Assembly (NCBI GenBank): GCA_964405465.1
Contig: CAYONZ010000036.1
Coordinates: 1 to 35,329, forward strand
Source: CAYONZ01 sp964405465
GTDB lineage: Bacteria; Bdellovibrionota; Bdellovibrionia; Bdellovibrionales; JAMPXM01
Direction of reading: 5' to 3'
DNA length: 35,329 nt
Under the pieces are notes generated by a model that did no database searches, was not told the DNA's origin, and saw only the letters and a list, made by a program, of their open reading frames with translations. Each line of letters starts with the position of its first letter. The stretch's first letter is position 1. Below are positions 1 to 8,766 of the stretch, piece by piece. The translations under genes and the position numbers were made by a program.

Positions 1-1
1 C

Positions 2-2326
2 ACATTGTCTATGGCCTCAACTGGAATTGTAAGAGCGAATTGGGCAACGGTTGCGGATACGGCCACGGCTGGAACCCATTACACCACGAGCAGTGGTTCA
101 ATCTCGATTCCTGCTGGGCAGACGTCGACAAATGTGACCGTTCCGATTCTACATTCTGCAGGCATATGTGAAGCCGATAAAACATTTCACATTCATCTGA
201 CTTCTGCGGTGAATGCTTCTATTTCTGCCAACGATACTCAGTCCACTATTCAAGATGTAGACGTGCCGACAGTGAGTGTGGCGAATGCTTCGGCAAATGA
301 GGGTTCTGCTTTGGTGGTGGTTGCGACTTTGAGTCAAGCCTGCCCGACCAAGACCGTAAGTCTAACTTGGAGTAACTCTGCCGGTACCGCTGTTGCCGGA
401 ACCAACTACACCTCGGTTTCAGCGCAAGTGGTATCGATCACCGCCGGAAACACTGCTGCTAATTTGTCGACACCCACTCTAGATGATGGCAAGTACGATA
501 CCAGTAAAACTATCAATGTGACTGTTTCTGCAGCGACCAATGCAACGATTGCCACAGCGAGTGCTGTGGGCACGATCAATAACGTCACAGCAGTTCCAAC
601 TCTTGCGGTAAATGATATTACGGTGAGCGAGGGGGCTGGTACCGCAACGTTCACCGTCACGCAAAGTTCAGCCAGTGCAATGGCCACAACCTTTCATTGG
701 TCGACAGTGGATGGAACAGCTCTGGCTGGGAGTGATTACACTGCGGTGGGTGATACGGTTGCGACAATTGCTGCTGGTGCAACAACCGCCAGTTTAACTG
801 TTACTATTTTGGATGACCATGTCAGTGAATCGACTGAAGCCTTTGCTGTGGCTTTGGTTACGCCAACCAATGCCACGATTTCCGATGCGAGTGGCACGGC
901 ACAGATCACAGACAATGATCTTCCTGCATTCAATATCTCGGGAGTGACTGGTGGAACTGATGCCTCGGCAGATCACTATTTGAGTTCAACTTTGAATCCG
1001 ACGATCAACTGGTCAGCGACAACTGGAGCGAGCGATTATTCGGTGCAGATTTTTTCTGATGCCTCAGGAACGGTTTCCGTTTGTGGCCCCGAGACAACCA
1101 GTTCAACAAGCTTGGCTGTTGCAAGTTGCACGTTGACTGCTGGGCAAACTTACTATGCAAGTGTTGCTGCAAATCCTGGGTCGACACTTGCCGCAAATAA
1201 TCTCTACTCGTTTTATACCAATCGGAACCCGAGCGTCACCAACGATGGGCCCTTCTATGTTTTGAGTGGTGGTAATATCACGCTTTCTGTTTTGAGCAAT
1301 GATTCTGATCCAGATAGTGATTCTCTTGCGGTTTCGGCAGTTTCGACTGCAAGTAAGGGAACGACTTCTTTCACATCGTCTTCGGTGACCTACACAAATT
1401 CAGGAACCACTGGTGTGGATACCTTCACCTACACGGCCAGTGATGGTAAAGGTGGCACTGCTACAGGAACTGTAACCATACATGTCGTGACCGCATTTAC
1501 TTGGACGGGTTCGGTATCAAGTACTTGGGATGCCACGGCTGCCAACTGGTGTGGTGCTGTGAACGCAGGTAAAACAGGTTGTACCAATGGAGGTTCTGCG
1601 CCGACGACGACTTCGGATGTGATCATCGACGACACTTGCACTGGTGCCAATTGCAATCCGACAACTGGTATCAATGTCAGTGTGAAATCGATTTCACTAA
1701 CAAGTAAAACTCTTACTCAAGGTTCTGGGCGAACAATCACTTTGAATGCTCCGAGTACCATTGGGTTTAAGCAGAACTCAGGAACTTTTATTGGATCGAA
1801 TGCCGGTTTTTCAAGTACTTCATTAACGGTAACATCGGGAACATTTACAGCGACAAGTGGGACTACCCAGCTCACCGCCGGAATTTCGGTCGCTTCGGCA
1901 GCGGTTTTCAATCACAACAACGGCTTGTTTGATTTTAAAACTAATGTTGCGTCGACCTGGGATTTTAATTCCCATCATTTTTACGATGTTTCGAATTCTT
2001 GCAACTCAGGATACTCGACGACGGTCGCTTCGCCAATTTATGTAGATCACAATTATACGGGATCAAATACGGGGACGCCGATCTATTCTTCCTCCACCAT
2101 CTACATTGCTGGTGATGTGAATATGACTGGTGGCGTACCAACGGTCGGAACAACGGTGTTTCGTTTAAATGGAACTGGATTACAGAGTGTCACGAGTACC
2201 ACGGGTTCCACAATCCCACATTTGTATTTAGATGGCGCAAATGTTGTTTCGGTTCGAGGGTCGAAATTTCGGGTGATTTTAAATACATCTCCGGCTCCGT
2301 CACCACCGCCGGTTCCACAGTGGTAA
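2..2326 (+). CDS. Giant Calx-beta / cadherin-like / beta-strand-repeat surface protein, N-terminal part (partial, then frameshifted)
   Basis: The frame is open to the left edge, so the true start lies outside the window. Counting from base 5, residues 1-86 are the end of a Calx-beta domain. Residues about 88-195 and 197-307 are two more, with the repeated signature DGTALAGSDYT and acidic ends (TDND). Residues 308-402 are fibronectin-III-like, and 404-495 are a cadherin-like/Big_9 domain (VLSNDSDPDSDS). Residues 498-545 hold a TWTG...NWCG...GC module, followed by Ser/Thr/Gly-rich beta-strand repeats. Calx-beta domains are known calcium-binding folds of extracellular adhesins; a cell-surface role is inferred. 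The last 20 or so residues (from about base 2258) turn Pro-rich and lose the pattern, while the pattern resumes in the frame of the next entry. This is very probably one gene with a 1-base loss, either a real lesion or an assembly error. Confidence 0.85.
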   Translation, partial: TLSMASTGIVRANWATVADTATAGTHYTTSSGSISIPAGQTSTNVTVPILHSAGICEADKTFHIHLTSAVNASISANDTQSTIQDVDVPTVSVANASANEGSALVVVATLSQACPTKTVSLTWSNSAGTAVAGTNYTSVSAQVVSITAGNTAANLSTPTLDDGKYDTSKTINVTVSAATNATIATASAVGTINNVTAVPTLAVNDITVSEGAGTATFTVTQSSASAMATTFHWSTVDGTALAGSDYTAVGDTVATIAAGATTASLTVTILDDHVSESTEAFAVALVTPTNATISDASGTAQITDNDLPAFNISGVTGGTDASADHYLSSTLNPTINWSATTGASDYSVQIFSDASGTVSVCGPETTSSTSLAVASCTLTAGQTYYASVAANPGSTLAANNLYSFYTNRNPSVTNDGPFYVLSGGNITLSVLSNDSDPDSDSLAVSAVSTASKGTTSFTSSSVTYTNSGTTGVDTFTYTASDGKGGTATGTVTIHVVTAFTWTGSVSSTWDATAANWCGAVNAGKTGCTNGGSAPTTTSDVIIDDTCTGANCNPTTGINVSVKSISLTSKTLTQGSGRTITLNAPSTIGFKQNSGTFIGSNAGFSSTSLTVTSGTFTATSGTTQLTAGISVASAAVFNHNNGLFDFKTNVASTWDFNSHHFYDVSNSCNSGYSTTVASPIYVDHNYTGSNTGTPIYSSSTIYIAGDVNMTGGVPTVGTTVFRLNGTGLQSVTSTTGSTIPHLYLDGANVVSVRGSKFRVILNTSPAPSPPPVPQW

Positions 2327-5300
2327 TGACTGCGTCGGCGGCCCAAAATATTGACATTGGCACTTTGATTCTTGATAACGCCATTCTCGGTAAGATTGGG
2401 TATCAAAAGACCATTAACAATTCGCTTTATGTTTCTGGCCTTCTGGATTTGCAGGGAACTTTTACTGTCGGCAATTCAATCTTCGCTTCTGGAGACGTCA
2501 CGATTGCTTCAGCAGCAGGTGCAACGGCGAATGTCACGTTGAATGGATCCAGTCAAACTGTTACAGGAGGAGGAACAGCTCCCTATTTCAAATCTTTGAA
2601 TATTGTCTCAACGGGAACTGTAAATTTCGCAGGAACTATCGGTGTTGGAACAGACTTAATTTGGACCAGCGGGACGGTCAACGCCGGGACAAGTAAGATC
2701 TATACCCAATATGGTTCAGGTACAATCAATTTGGGATCACAGGCTCTATATGATCTTGATCTGGCTCATTCTGGATATTCTAGAACCATCACTGGCACCT
2801 TGTATGTGTCACATAATTTGGCCATTAGCGGGGGAACAACGTGGGGAGGCACTCTTGATGTCAAAGGTGATATTACGGCCACCGCTGGAGCCGTGACAAG
2901 TGCACTGATTGTGTCTGGTTCAGGTGCGCAGAGTATTTCAAGCACGGCTGGATTTCCAACAGGAACAGTAACAATCAATAAATCGGCAGGGGTGGCAACG
3001 CTAGCCGCCAATTTGAGCTTGAGCACAAGTGGTCAGGATCTACTTTTGCAATCTGGATCTTTAGATCTCAATGGCAAAACCTTGACGGTCAATGATCTCT
3101 TCACGTTGAGCTCGGGCACAACCATGTATACGAGCTGCGGATCGTATTCTCCGAGTAGCGGTGTGAAGTTTTCGAATAGCGGAACAATAGTTGGCGGGTC
3201 GAATGTCTATCTGAGTATTGACGATGTGACCGTCACCGAGGGCTCAGCTGCGACGTTGACAGTTTCTCTTTCGGGTGTGAACTGTGCCGCTGTAAATTTC
3301 AATTACGCGACAACAGATGGAACTGCGCTTGCGGGCTCTGATTACACATCAAAATCGGGTTCAGGTTCGATTGCAGCAGGAGCCACATCAACAACCATCA
3401 GTGTGAACACCACAGCGGATGGCGTTTACGAAGGTGGTACAGAGAATTTTTCTATGGGCTTATCTTCGGTTACGGGGTCATCAGTCTCAGACAACACTGG
3501 CGTGGTGACAATCACTGATGCGGACTCCGCACCGACTGTGCAATTTTCGGCCTCGACTCAGACCGTGCTAGAGACGGCAGGTACTGCGAGCATAACTGTA
3601 TCACAAAGTGGAGCGAGTGCTTTTGCGACAACTGTACCTTTTACGGTGAGTGGTACTGCGGTTGCGACAACAGACTTCACACTTTCTCCAGCAAACTCGG
3701 TGACGATTGCTGCAGGTGCGACGAGTGCAACCGTGACTGCGACGATCGTTGATAACTCAGTTGCTGCTGCCGACAAGACAGTGATTCTCACCATGGGCAC
3801 GGTGACCAATGCGACAGCGAGTGGGCGTACGACTCACACCTTGACGATTCAAAATGACGATCTTGGAGCATTTACGATTTCGGGTATCACTGGTGCCACC
3901 GACACTACGGACGATGCCTATCTGAGCATGGATCTTTTGCCGAAAGTCAGTTGGTCTTCTTCGAGTGGTGCGACCTCTTACAATGTGACGGTCTATCAAG
4001 ACGATGGCACAACCATACAGTGTGCGACCCACAATACTGCTTCATTGAGCTATCAGTTTACGAGTGGTGATTGTGGTGGAAATCTCACGGTCGGTACCTT
4101 TTACAAGGCTAAAGTTCAATCGACTGATGGTACGCTCACCCAGCTGGCATCGAATAGTCTGTATCGTTTCAAGGTGAACAGTGCTCCAACATTTTCTTCG
4201 CAAGGGCCATTTTATATTATGAGCACCTTGGGTGGATCGATTACGATCAATGCGGCAGCAGCTTCGTCCCCTGGTGTTGGAGCCGATGCTGATGGAGATA
4301 CGGTGACTTTTAGCGCGACGGCAAACGGCGCTTTGGGCACAGTCGTCAACGGAAGCACAAGTTTCACTTACTCGCCGGCATCGGCTTCGACCTTTGGAAC
4401 AGATACCGTTGCCGTGACCTTGAGTGATGGTCATGGAGGCACAGTTTCAGGAAACATCACCATCAAACTCGTGAGTAATGTGACTTGGACGGGTGGTGGC
4501 GCGAATTCAAATTGGTCTACTGCTGCAAATTGGTGTGGCGCGATCAACGCATCGAAGACGGGTTGTACAAACGGAGGTTCAGCTCCGAGCTCTACAGCTG
4601 TTGCGATTTTCGACAACACCTGCGTTTCAAACTGTAGTGCCACGTTGAGTGCAGATACGACGGTTGGTGGAATCAAACTTTCATCAGGTACCATCACTCA
4701 GGGGACTTATAACCTCACAGTGAACTCGAATGGTGGATTGATTCAAACAGGTGGAAGTTTTGTTGGTGGTAGTGGAGCGATCACGCAGAACGGACCTGTG
4801 TCGTTGACGGGTGGAAGTTTTAAATCAACCAGTGCCACGATGACGACTATCGGGCAGTGGACAGTGACGAGTGGCGTGACCTTTGATCACAATAGCGGAA
4901 CGATTCAATTTTCATCGTCCTACAATGGTGCGGTGGCCATGGCTGTCGACAATGAAGTCTACAACCACATTACTTTTGCTGGAAATGTTACAACCTATAC
5001 ACTCACTGGTTCGATGAATATTCAGGGCACAACGACACTCACCACTGGAGCAAGCTACAGTTGCACAATTAATAATGGAACGCTCTTGGCTTCTGGAAAT
5101 GTCGTGGTCACACAAAGCGGCTGCGCAGGCTCAGGCACTCTAAAAATTGTAGGTTCAACAAATCAAAGTATCACCGATGCGGGTGGAACTTACCTCCCGT
5201 CTCTGCAAATTGCTTCGACTGGTGGAACGGTTTCATTTTCAGGTACACTCAATGTGATGGGAAATTACACTTACACCTCTGGAACTGTCGATGTTGGAAC

Positions 5301-6651
5301 CTCGACATTGATGGTCTCACCGGGCTATTCAAAAACGATTACGGTTACTCCAGGAAATATAACTTACAATAACTTTACCATCTATAGCTATGATTCAACG
5401 GTGGGTTTTGCCGGGGGCACCATGAAAGTCGGGGGAACATTGAGTTTCACGACCTATAGTACAACCGGTTGTACAATCAATAGCGGAACGCTCATTGCCT
5501 ACGGAGATGTCATGAACAGTGGCGGCGGTTGCGGAGCAGGAACGGCGTTGGTAAAAATCATGGGCTCAGGAAATCAAACCGTGACAGGAGTGAGCACAGC
5601 ATATTTTTCAAGTTTCGAGGTGGCATCAACGGGTGGCGTGGTCACTTACTCTGGAACATTGCAATTTTATGGCAATTACACGCACACTTCAGGTACTGTG
5701 AACTCAGGTACTTCAGCAGTGAATTTTTTCTGTCCCTATTCGACAAACAAAACAGTTATACCCGGTTCGACTACATTTAATGATGTCACCTTCAGTGGCA
5801 GTGGCGCGAATATTTCTCTTTCGAGCGGTACGATGAATGTAGCAGGAACGTTGACGCTCACCTCGCAAGTGGGTAACGGAATCAATTTGAACAGTGGTTC
5901 AGTTTTGGCTGCAGGAAATATCAATGTTACAGGAAGTGGTAACGGTGGGTCAGCTTTGATTCGCCTAGTAGGGGCGGCAAATCAAACACTAACAGGAGTG
6001 ACAGGTGCAATTTTGCCAGATGTTGAAATCGCTTCAACTGGTGGCACTGTTTCGTTTTCTGGGATAATCGATGTGCGGGGAAATTTCACTTTCACCTCAG
6101 GAACTCTGGCTGCAGGCACCTCAACGCTTCGGTTTATGGGAACTTATGCCTCATCGAAAACGGTCACGCCAGGATCAGCTACTTATGCCAATATCGTATT
6201 CTATAGCTATGACTCGACCTACAGCCTAGGTGGCGGAACCCTGAATGCTTCAACGCTGACGTTCACAACAGTTTCTGGATCAGGATGTAACATCAACTCA
6301 GGTACATTGGCTGTGACGGGTGATGTCTCTGTGACTGTCAATGGTTGTGCCGGTACTGCTGGGGTAAATTTCACTGGTAACTCTGATAGTAGCTTTACGT
6401 CGAGTGGCGGAAATTTTCCGCGAGGAAATACGACTGTCACCAAGGGAGCAGCGAACACTTTGACTCTTAATTCAAATTTGAGTCTGGCAGGCACAGGGCA
6501 GACTTTGACGATTTCTTCAGGTACTCTAAATATGAACGCTAAGAATTTGAGCGTGAACAGTAACCTCACGATCTCAGCGGGTGCCACACTCACTCAGGGT
6601 GGTGGTACCTTGACCTATGGCTCGCTCACCAACAATGGTACTCTCAATTAA
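2320..6651 (+). CDS. Giant Calx-beta / cadherin-like / beta-strand-repeat surface protein, C-terminal part (continuation of the preceding frame)
   Basis: Coherent repeat coding begins upstream of the first start codon: from about base 2260 this frame reads VEISGDFKYISGSVTTAG, so GTG 2320 is not a real start, and no ribosome binding site precedes it. Domains in order from 2320: beta-strand repeats (1-290), two Calx-beta domains (296-400, 404-515), a fibronectin-III-like domain (516-625), a cadherin-like domain (626-720), a TWTG...NWCG...TGC module (721-770), and beta-strand repeats to the end, including tandem units of about 136 residues. The order repeats that of the preceding entry, so the intact protein has two copies of one large supermodule. 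Together the two parts give at least 2,200 residues. No C-terminal membrane anchor or sorting signal is visible; the end (SLTNNGTLN) resembles the end of the pseudopilin-fused protein at 31998-35174. Likely exported; the substrate or partner cannot be told. Confidence 0.85.
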   Translation: MVMTASAAQNIDIGTLILDNAILGKIGYQKTINNSLYVSGLLDLQGTFTVGNSIFASGDVTIASAAGATANVTLNGSSQTVTGGGTAPYFKSLNIVSTGTVNFAGTIGVGTDLIWTSGTVNAGTSKIYTQYGSGTINLGSQALYDLDLAHSGYSRTITGTLYVSHNLAISGGTTWGGTLDVKGDITATAGAVTSALIVSGSGAQSISSTAGFPTGTVTINKSAGVATLAANLSLSTSGQDLLLQSGSLDLNGKTLTVNDLFTLSSGTTMYTSCGSYSPSSGVKFSNSGTIVGGSNVYLSIDDVTVTEGSAATLTVSLSGVNCAAVNFNYATTDGTALAGSDYTSKSGSGSIAAGATSTTISVNTTADGVYEGGTENFSMGLSSVTGSSVSDNTGVVTITDADSAPTVQFSASTQTVLETAGTASITVSQSGASAFATTVPFTVSGTAVATTDFTLSPANSVTIAAGATSATVTATIVDNSVAAADKTVILTMGTVTNATASGRTTHTLTIQNDDLGAFTISGITGATDTTDDAYLSMDLLPKVSWSSSSGATSYNVTVYQDDGTTIQCATHNTASLSYQFTSGDCGGNLTVGTFYKAKVQSTDGTLTQLASNSLYRFKVNSAPTFSSQGPFYIMSTLGGSITINAAAASSPGVGADADGDTVTFSATANGALGTVVNGSTSFTYSPASASTFGTDTVAVTLSDGHGGTVSGNITIKLVSNVTWTGGGANSNWSTAANWCGAINASKTGCTNGGSAPSSTAVAIFDNTCVSNCSATLSADTTVGGIKLSSGTITQGTYNLTVNSNGGLIQTGGSFVGGSGAITQNGPVSLTGGSFKSTSATMTTIGQWTVTSGVTFDHNSGTIQFSSSYNGAVAMAVDNEVYNHITFAGNVTTYTLTGSMNIQGTTTLTTGASYSCTINNGTLLASGNVVVTQSGCAGSGTLKIVGSTNQSITDAGGTYLPSLQIASTGGTVSFSGTLNVMGNYTYTSGTVDVGTSTLMVSPGYSKTITVTPGNITYNNFTIYSYDSTVGFAGGTMKVGGTLSFTTYSTTGCTINSGTLIAYGDVMNSGGGCGAGTALVKIMGSGNQTVTGVSTAYFSSFEVASTGGVVTYSGTLQFYGNYTHTSGTVNSGTSAVNFFCPYSTNKTVIPGSTTFNDVTFSGSGANISLSSGTMNVAGTLTLTSQVGNGINLNSGSVLAAGNINVTGSGNGGSALIRLVGAANQTLTGVTGAILPDVEIASTGGTVSFSGIIDVRGNFTFTSGTLAAGTSTLRFMGTYASSKTVTPGSATYANIVFYSYDSTYSLGGGTLNASTLTFTTVSGSGCNINSGTLAVTGDVSVTVNGCAGTAGVNFTGNSDSSFTSSGGNFPRGNTTVTKGAANTLTLNSNLSLAGTGQTLTISSGTLNMNAKNLSVNSNLTISAGATLTQGGGTLTYGSLTNNGTLN
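5062..6420 (+). repeat. Tandem coding repeat, units of about 408 bp (136 aa)
   Basis: The motif C-x-INSGTL (or a close variant) recurs with its Asn codon at 5071, 5479, 5890 and 6295. The units are therefore 136, 137 and 135 codons. Each unit continues with a GNQ-x-[IV]-T motif, an ASTGG motif followed by SG, a GN-[YF]-[TS]-[YHF]-TSGT motif and a KT[VI]-x-PG motif (KTITVTPG in the first unit). The fourth unit breaks off after about 40 residues and gives way to the C-terminal cap. Confidence 0.8.
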
Positions 6652-6700
6652 TTGCAATGCATTTTTCTCTGCCTTCGAATTCAGATCAGTTATTTAGAAG

Positions 6701-6729
6701 TCCTGTTTCAGTTTGAGACAGGATTTTTT
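6701..6729 (+). terminator. Rho-independent terminator of the giant surface protein gene
   Basis: A stem of TCCTGTTTC against GAGACAGGA (one G-U type pair) with a 5-nt loop is followed by six T. It lies 50 bp after the stop at 6651. Confidence 0.8.
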
Positions 6730-7027
6730 GTCTTTCCTTTTATTGGTTTGCGACGGCTGTTTCATTTGGCCCCATATCATCTTGATATTTAAGCTGAAAC
6801 TCGACAGAGGTCGCGTACGGTTTGAATTTTACGCTATGGCATAGAAATTTTCTTGTCTCATTTTGTGTTTTAAGTTGTTAACATAAAATCAAGAATCAGG
6901 CTCTAGTGCATTGGTTTGTACATCAAACACGAGTGGAATTCTTTTTTGATTCTCCGGGGGGTCTTTGGAGATTCGATTGGGAGTTCCATTGGCCAGGACA
7001 GAAGAACAAATTTTTGGGGGGAAGTTC
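6730..7027. other. Intergenic region upstream of the lipoprotein gene
   Basis: AT-rich with no convincing ORF or repeat. The region around 6870-6900 is the likeliest place for the promoter of the next gene, but no clear -35/-10 pair was found. The G-rich run at 7015-7021 is its ribosome binding site. Confidence 0.4.
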
Positions 7028-8173
7028 ATGAGCGAAAATAAAAATAAAACTAGAACGAAGATCGCCTTTTCAAGTTTGGCCTTGGTGGCATTGGGCGGGT
7101 TGCTGTTCTTGTTTCAAAACTGCGGTAAGTACGCCCCAGCAGGAAAGACCAGTCCAATGGAATCCTTGAGTTCATCGCAGAGTAATTCTCAGGGCAATTT
7201 GCCAAGTGGAGGATCAACCACTGGCGTTGGCATGGGAACGACAGCGCCGCCAACTGGGACCAGTGGCACCGTAAATACAGGATCAACAAGCTCCGGATCG
7301 ATGGGTGCAGGAACTAATAGTGGTTCGACGAATTCTGGAAGTAGTACAGGCTCATCAAATACAAACACCGCGGGCACTGGTGGTAACACAGGATCAATCA
7401 GCACAGGATCAACAGGAGGAGCAGGAACTGGGACCACGAACTCGGGAACAACAGTTGTTCCATCGCAAAGAAAATGCCTGTTCAACGGAGAGGAATTTTC
7501 TCAAGGTCTTTTGTATACATTTTATCAAGTCAAAGAGTCTTCGACATATTGTAAGGACTCGGAAGTTTACTATCAGTGTGTTTTGTCTGCGAACGATACT
7601 CCAGTTTGGAAGTATGTCTCTCATCGTGGGGGACTTCAGAGCACTGAGATTGCATCGAAGTTCAAAAGTTGCACAACGCAAAGTGATTATGGAAAATGTG
7701 CGGTGACAGGGGCGGGGACCTCGGTTGCGTTTTCTGCGAGCTCAGAGCCTAATAGCACCACTGCGGGTAAAAAAGGGCACTACTTTTTTTATGGCTATCG
7801 TTCCTCGAACGGAGATCTATTCGGCTACACACCGAACGCTTGGATCAGTGGTGAGAATTTTCCTCTCCAGATAGTAAATAATATCCCATTTTTTGTCGGG
7901 ACTGGTGATGGGGTATCTCATTGGCGTCGGTATGAGGGGAAGGATCCGGGAGCGTCTATTGAGCAGGCTGAGTCGACCGCTTGGACTTTGATGAGCAATC
8001 CGACTATTGAACGCGCATTTTTACAATTGAATTTTTCAATTCCGAATACAGATGTTTATCCGACTTTTCAAGGGGTTGAAATTCGCTATGGCTATGGTCT
8101 TGGAAATACCAAGGTTGAATCGTTTCTTGAGATGGAGAAAAGCAAACGATTCATTAGTTGTGGAACCCTATAA
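7028..8173 (+). CDS. Putative lipoprotein with Ser/Gly/Thr-rich linker and Cys-containing C-terminal domain
   Basis: I chose ATG 7028 over the upstream in-frame TTG 6965 because a GGGGGGAAG ribosome binding site sits just before it and the protein then begins with a normal signal peptide: basic N-terminus to Lys11, hydrophobic core 12-29, then FQNC-G with Cys32. FQN is not a standard lipobox (L-[AS]-[GA]-C), so lipidation is plausible but not certain. Residues 40-150 are a low-complexity Gly/Ser/Thr/Asn linker of the kind that tethers a domain away from the membrane. The C-terminal 230 residues are Cys- and aromatic-rich (about six Cys) and match no family I recognise. The stop is 26 bp from the convergent YiiX-like gene. 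Length 381 aa. Confidence 0.75.
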   Translation: MSENKNKTRTKIAFSSLALVALGGLLFLFQNCGKYAPAGKTSPMESLSSSQSNSQGNLPSGGSTTGVGMGTTAPPTGTSGTVNTGSTSSGSMGAGTNSGSTNSGSSTGSSNTNTAGTGGNTGSISTGSTGGAGTGTTNSGTTVVPSQRKCLFNGEEFSQGLLYTFYQVKESSTYCKDSEVYYQCVLSANDTPVWKYVSHRGGLQSTEIASKFKSCTTQSDYGKCAVTGAGTSVAFSASSEPNSTTAGKKGHYFFYGYRSSNGDLFGYTPNAWISGENFPLQIVNNIPFFVGTGDGVSHWRRYEGKDPGASIEQAESTAWTLMSNPTIERAFLQLNFSIPNTDVYPTFQGVEIRYGYGLGNTKVESFLEMEKSKRFISCGTL

Positions 8174-8199
8174 ACATAAACGATTTATACAAGCGAAGC

Positions 8200-8757
8200 T
8201 TATCTTGTAATAGAAGAGCAGGAGTGACGAATTTGTTGCTCCTGGTACCCCTTTCGTATCAACTGCGAAAATACTTCGTCGGGTGAAATTCCGGGTTGAC
8301 CGTTAAGTCTTGCGTAGGCTGGTCCCCAAACACTTGGATTGAATTCCATCGGAATGGGTCTTAATCCCAAAAACACCGCCACAAGTTTCGAGCAATAAAA
8401 ATACGGACTGTTCCAGGTGAAATTTCTTTCATAGGGTGTTCCAATAATTGACCGAACAAAACCATCTGAGGGCTCTGGGTGATCACTTACAATGATGGTT
8501 GTCGTGAGAACTCCTATCCTTTCTAAATCAGGTTGCGACACGACTTCGACTCCACGGTAGGGGTCGGTGTGCAGCCAAGACCCTTTGTACGAAAGGGCCA
8601 CATGGGCAAAACGTCCGTTATTGACCAGTTGAAGACTACGTCCATCAAGGGCCTTCACTTCTAAAAACGCAATCGTGACTTGTGCTTGAGCCTTGCTGGT
8701 GAGATGGCCATCGAGACTGATGACAAAAGAGATGAGGGCGATCAATAGTCTTTTCAC
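8200..8757 (-). CDS. YiiX/YebB-like permuted papain-fold (NlpC/P60 superfamily) exported protein
   Basis: 185 aa with a GTG start and a clear signal peptide ending near KAQA-Q (residue 25). The mature part carries the circularly permuted NlpC/P60 order: a His motif first (FAHVALSYKGSWLHTDP, about residues 51-67), then the Cys motif YFYCSKLVAVFLG near residues 119-131. These families (YiiX, YebB, LRAT-like) cleave amide or ester bonds in peptidoglycan peptides or lipids; the substrate here is unknown. It starts 9 bp after the bioY stop, so the two are probably one transcript. No good ribosome binding site precedes the GTG, which suggests translation coupled to bioY. Catalytic Cys and His are both present. 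Confidence 0.7.
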   Translation of the reverse strand: MKRLLIALISFVISLDGHLTSKAQAQVTIAFLEVKALDGRSLQLVNNGRFAHVALSYKGSWLHTDPYRGVEVVSQPDLERIGVLTTTIIVSDHPEPSDGFVRSIIGTPYERNFTWNSPYFYCSKLVAVFLGLRPIPMEFNPSVWGPAYARLNGQPGISPDEVFSQLIRKGYQEQQIRHSCSSITR

Positions 8758-8766
8758 TGGTGAGAC

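Noticed and set aside
2250..2280. Programmed -1 ribosomal frameshift
   Set aside because: No X-XXY-YYZ slippery heptamer in frame and no evident downstream pseudoknot; a simple one-base loss explains the data better.
7189..7485. 98-aa Pro/Val-rich minus-strand ORF
   Set aside because: It is the reverse reading of the Ser/Gly/Thr-rich linker codons of the lipoprotein gene.
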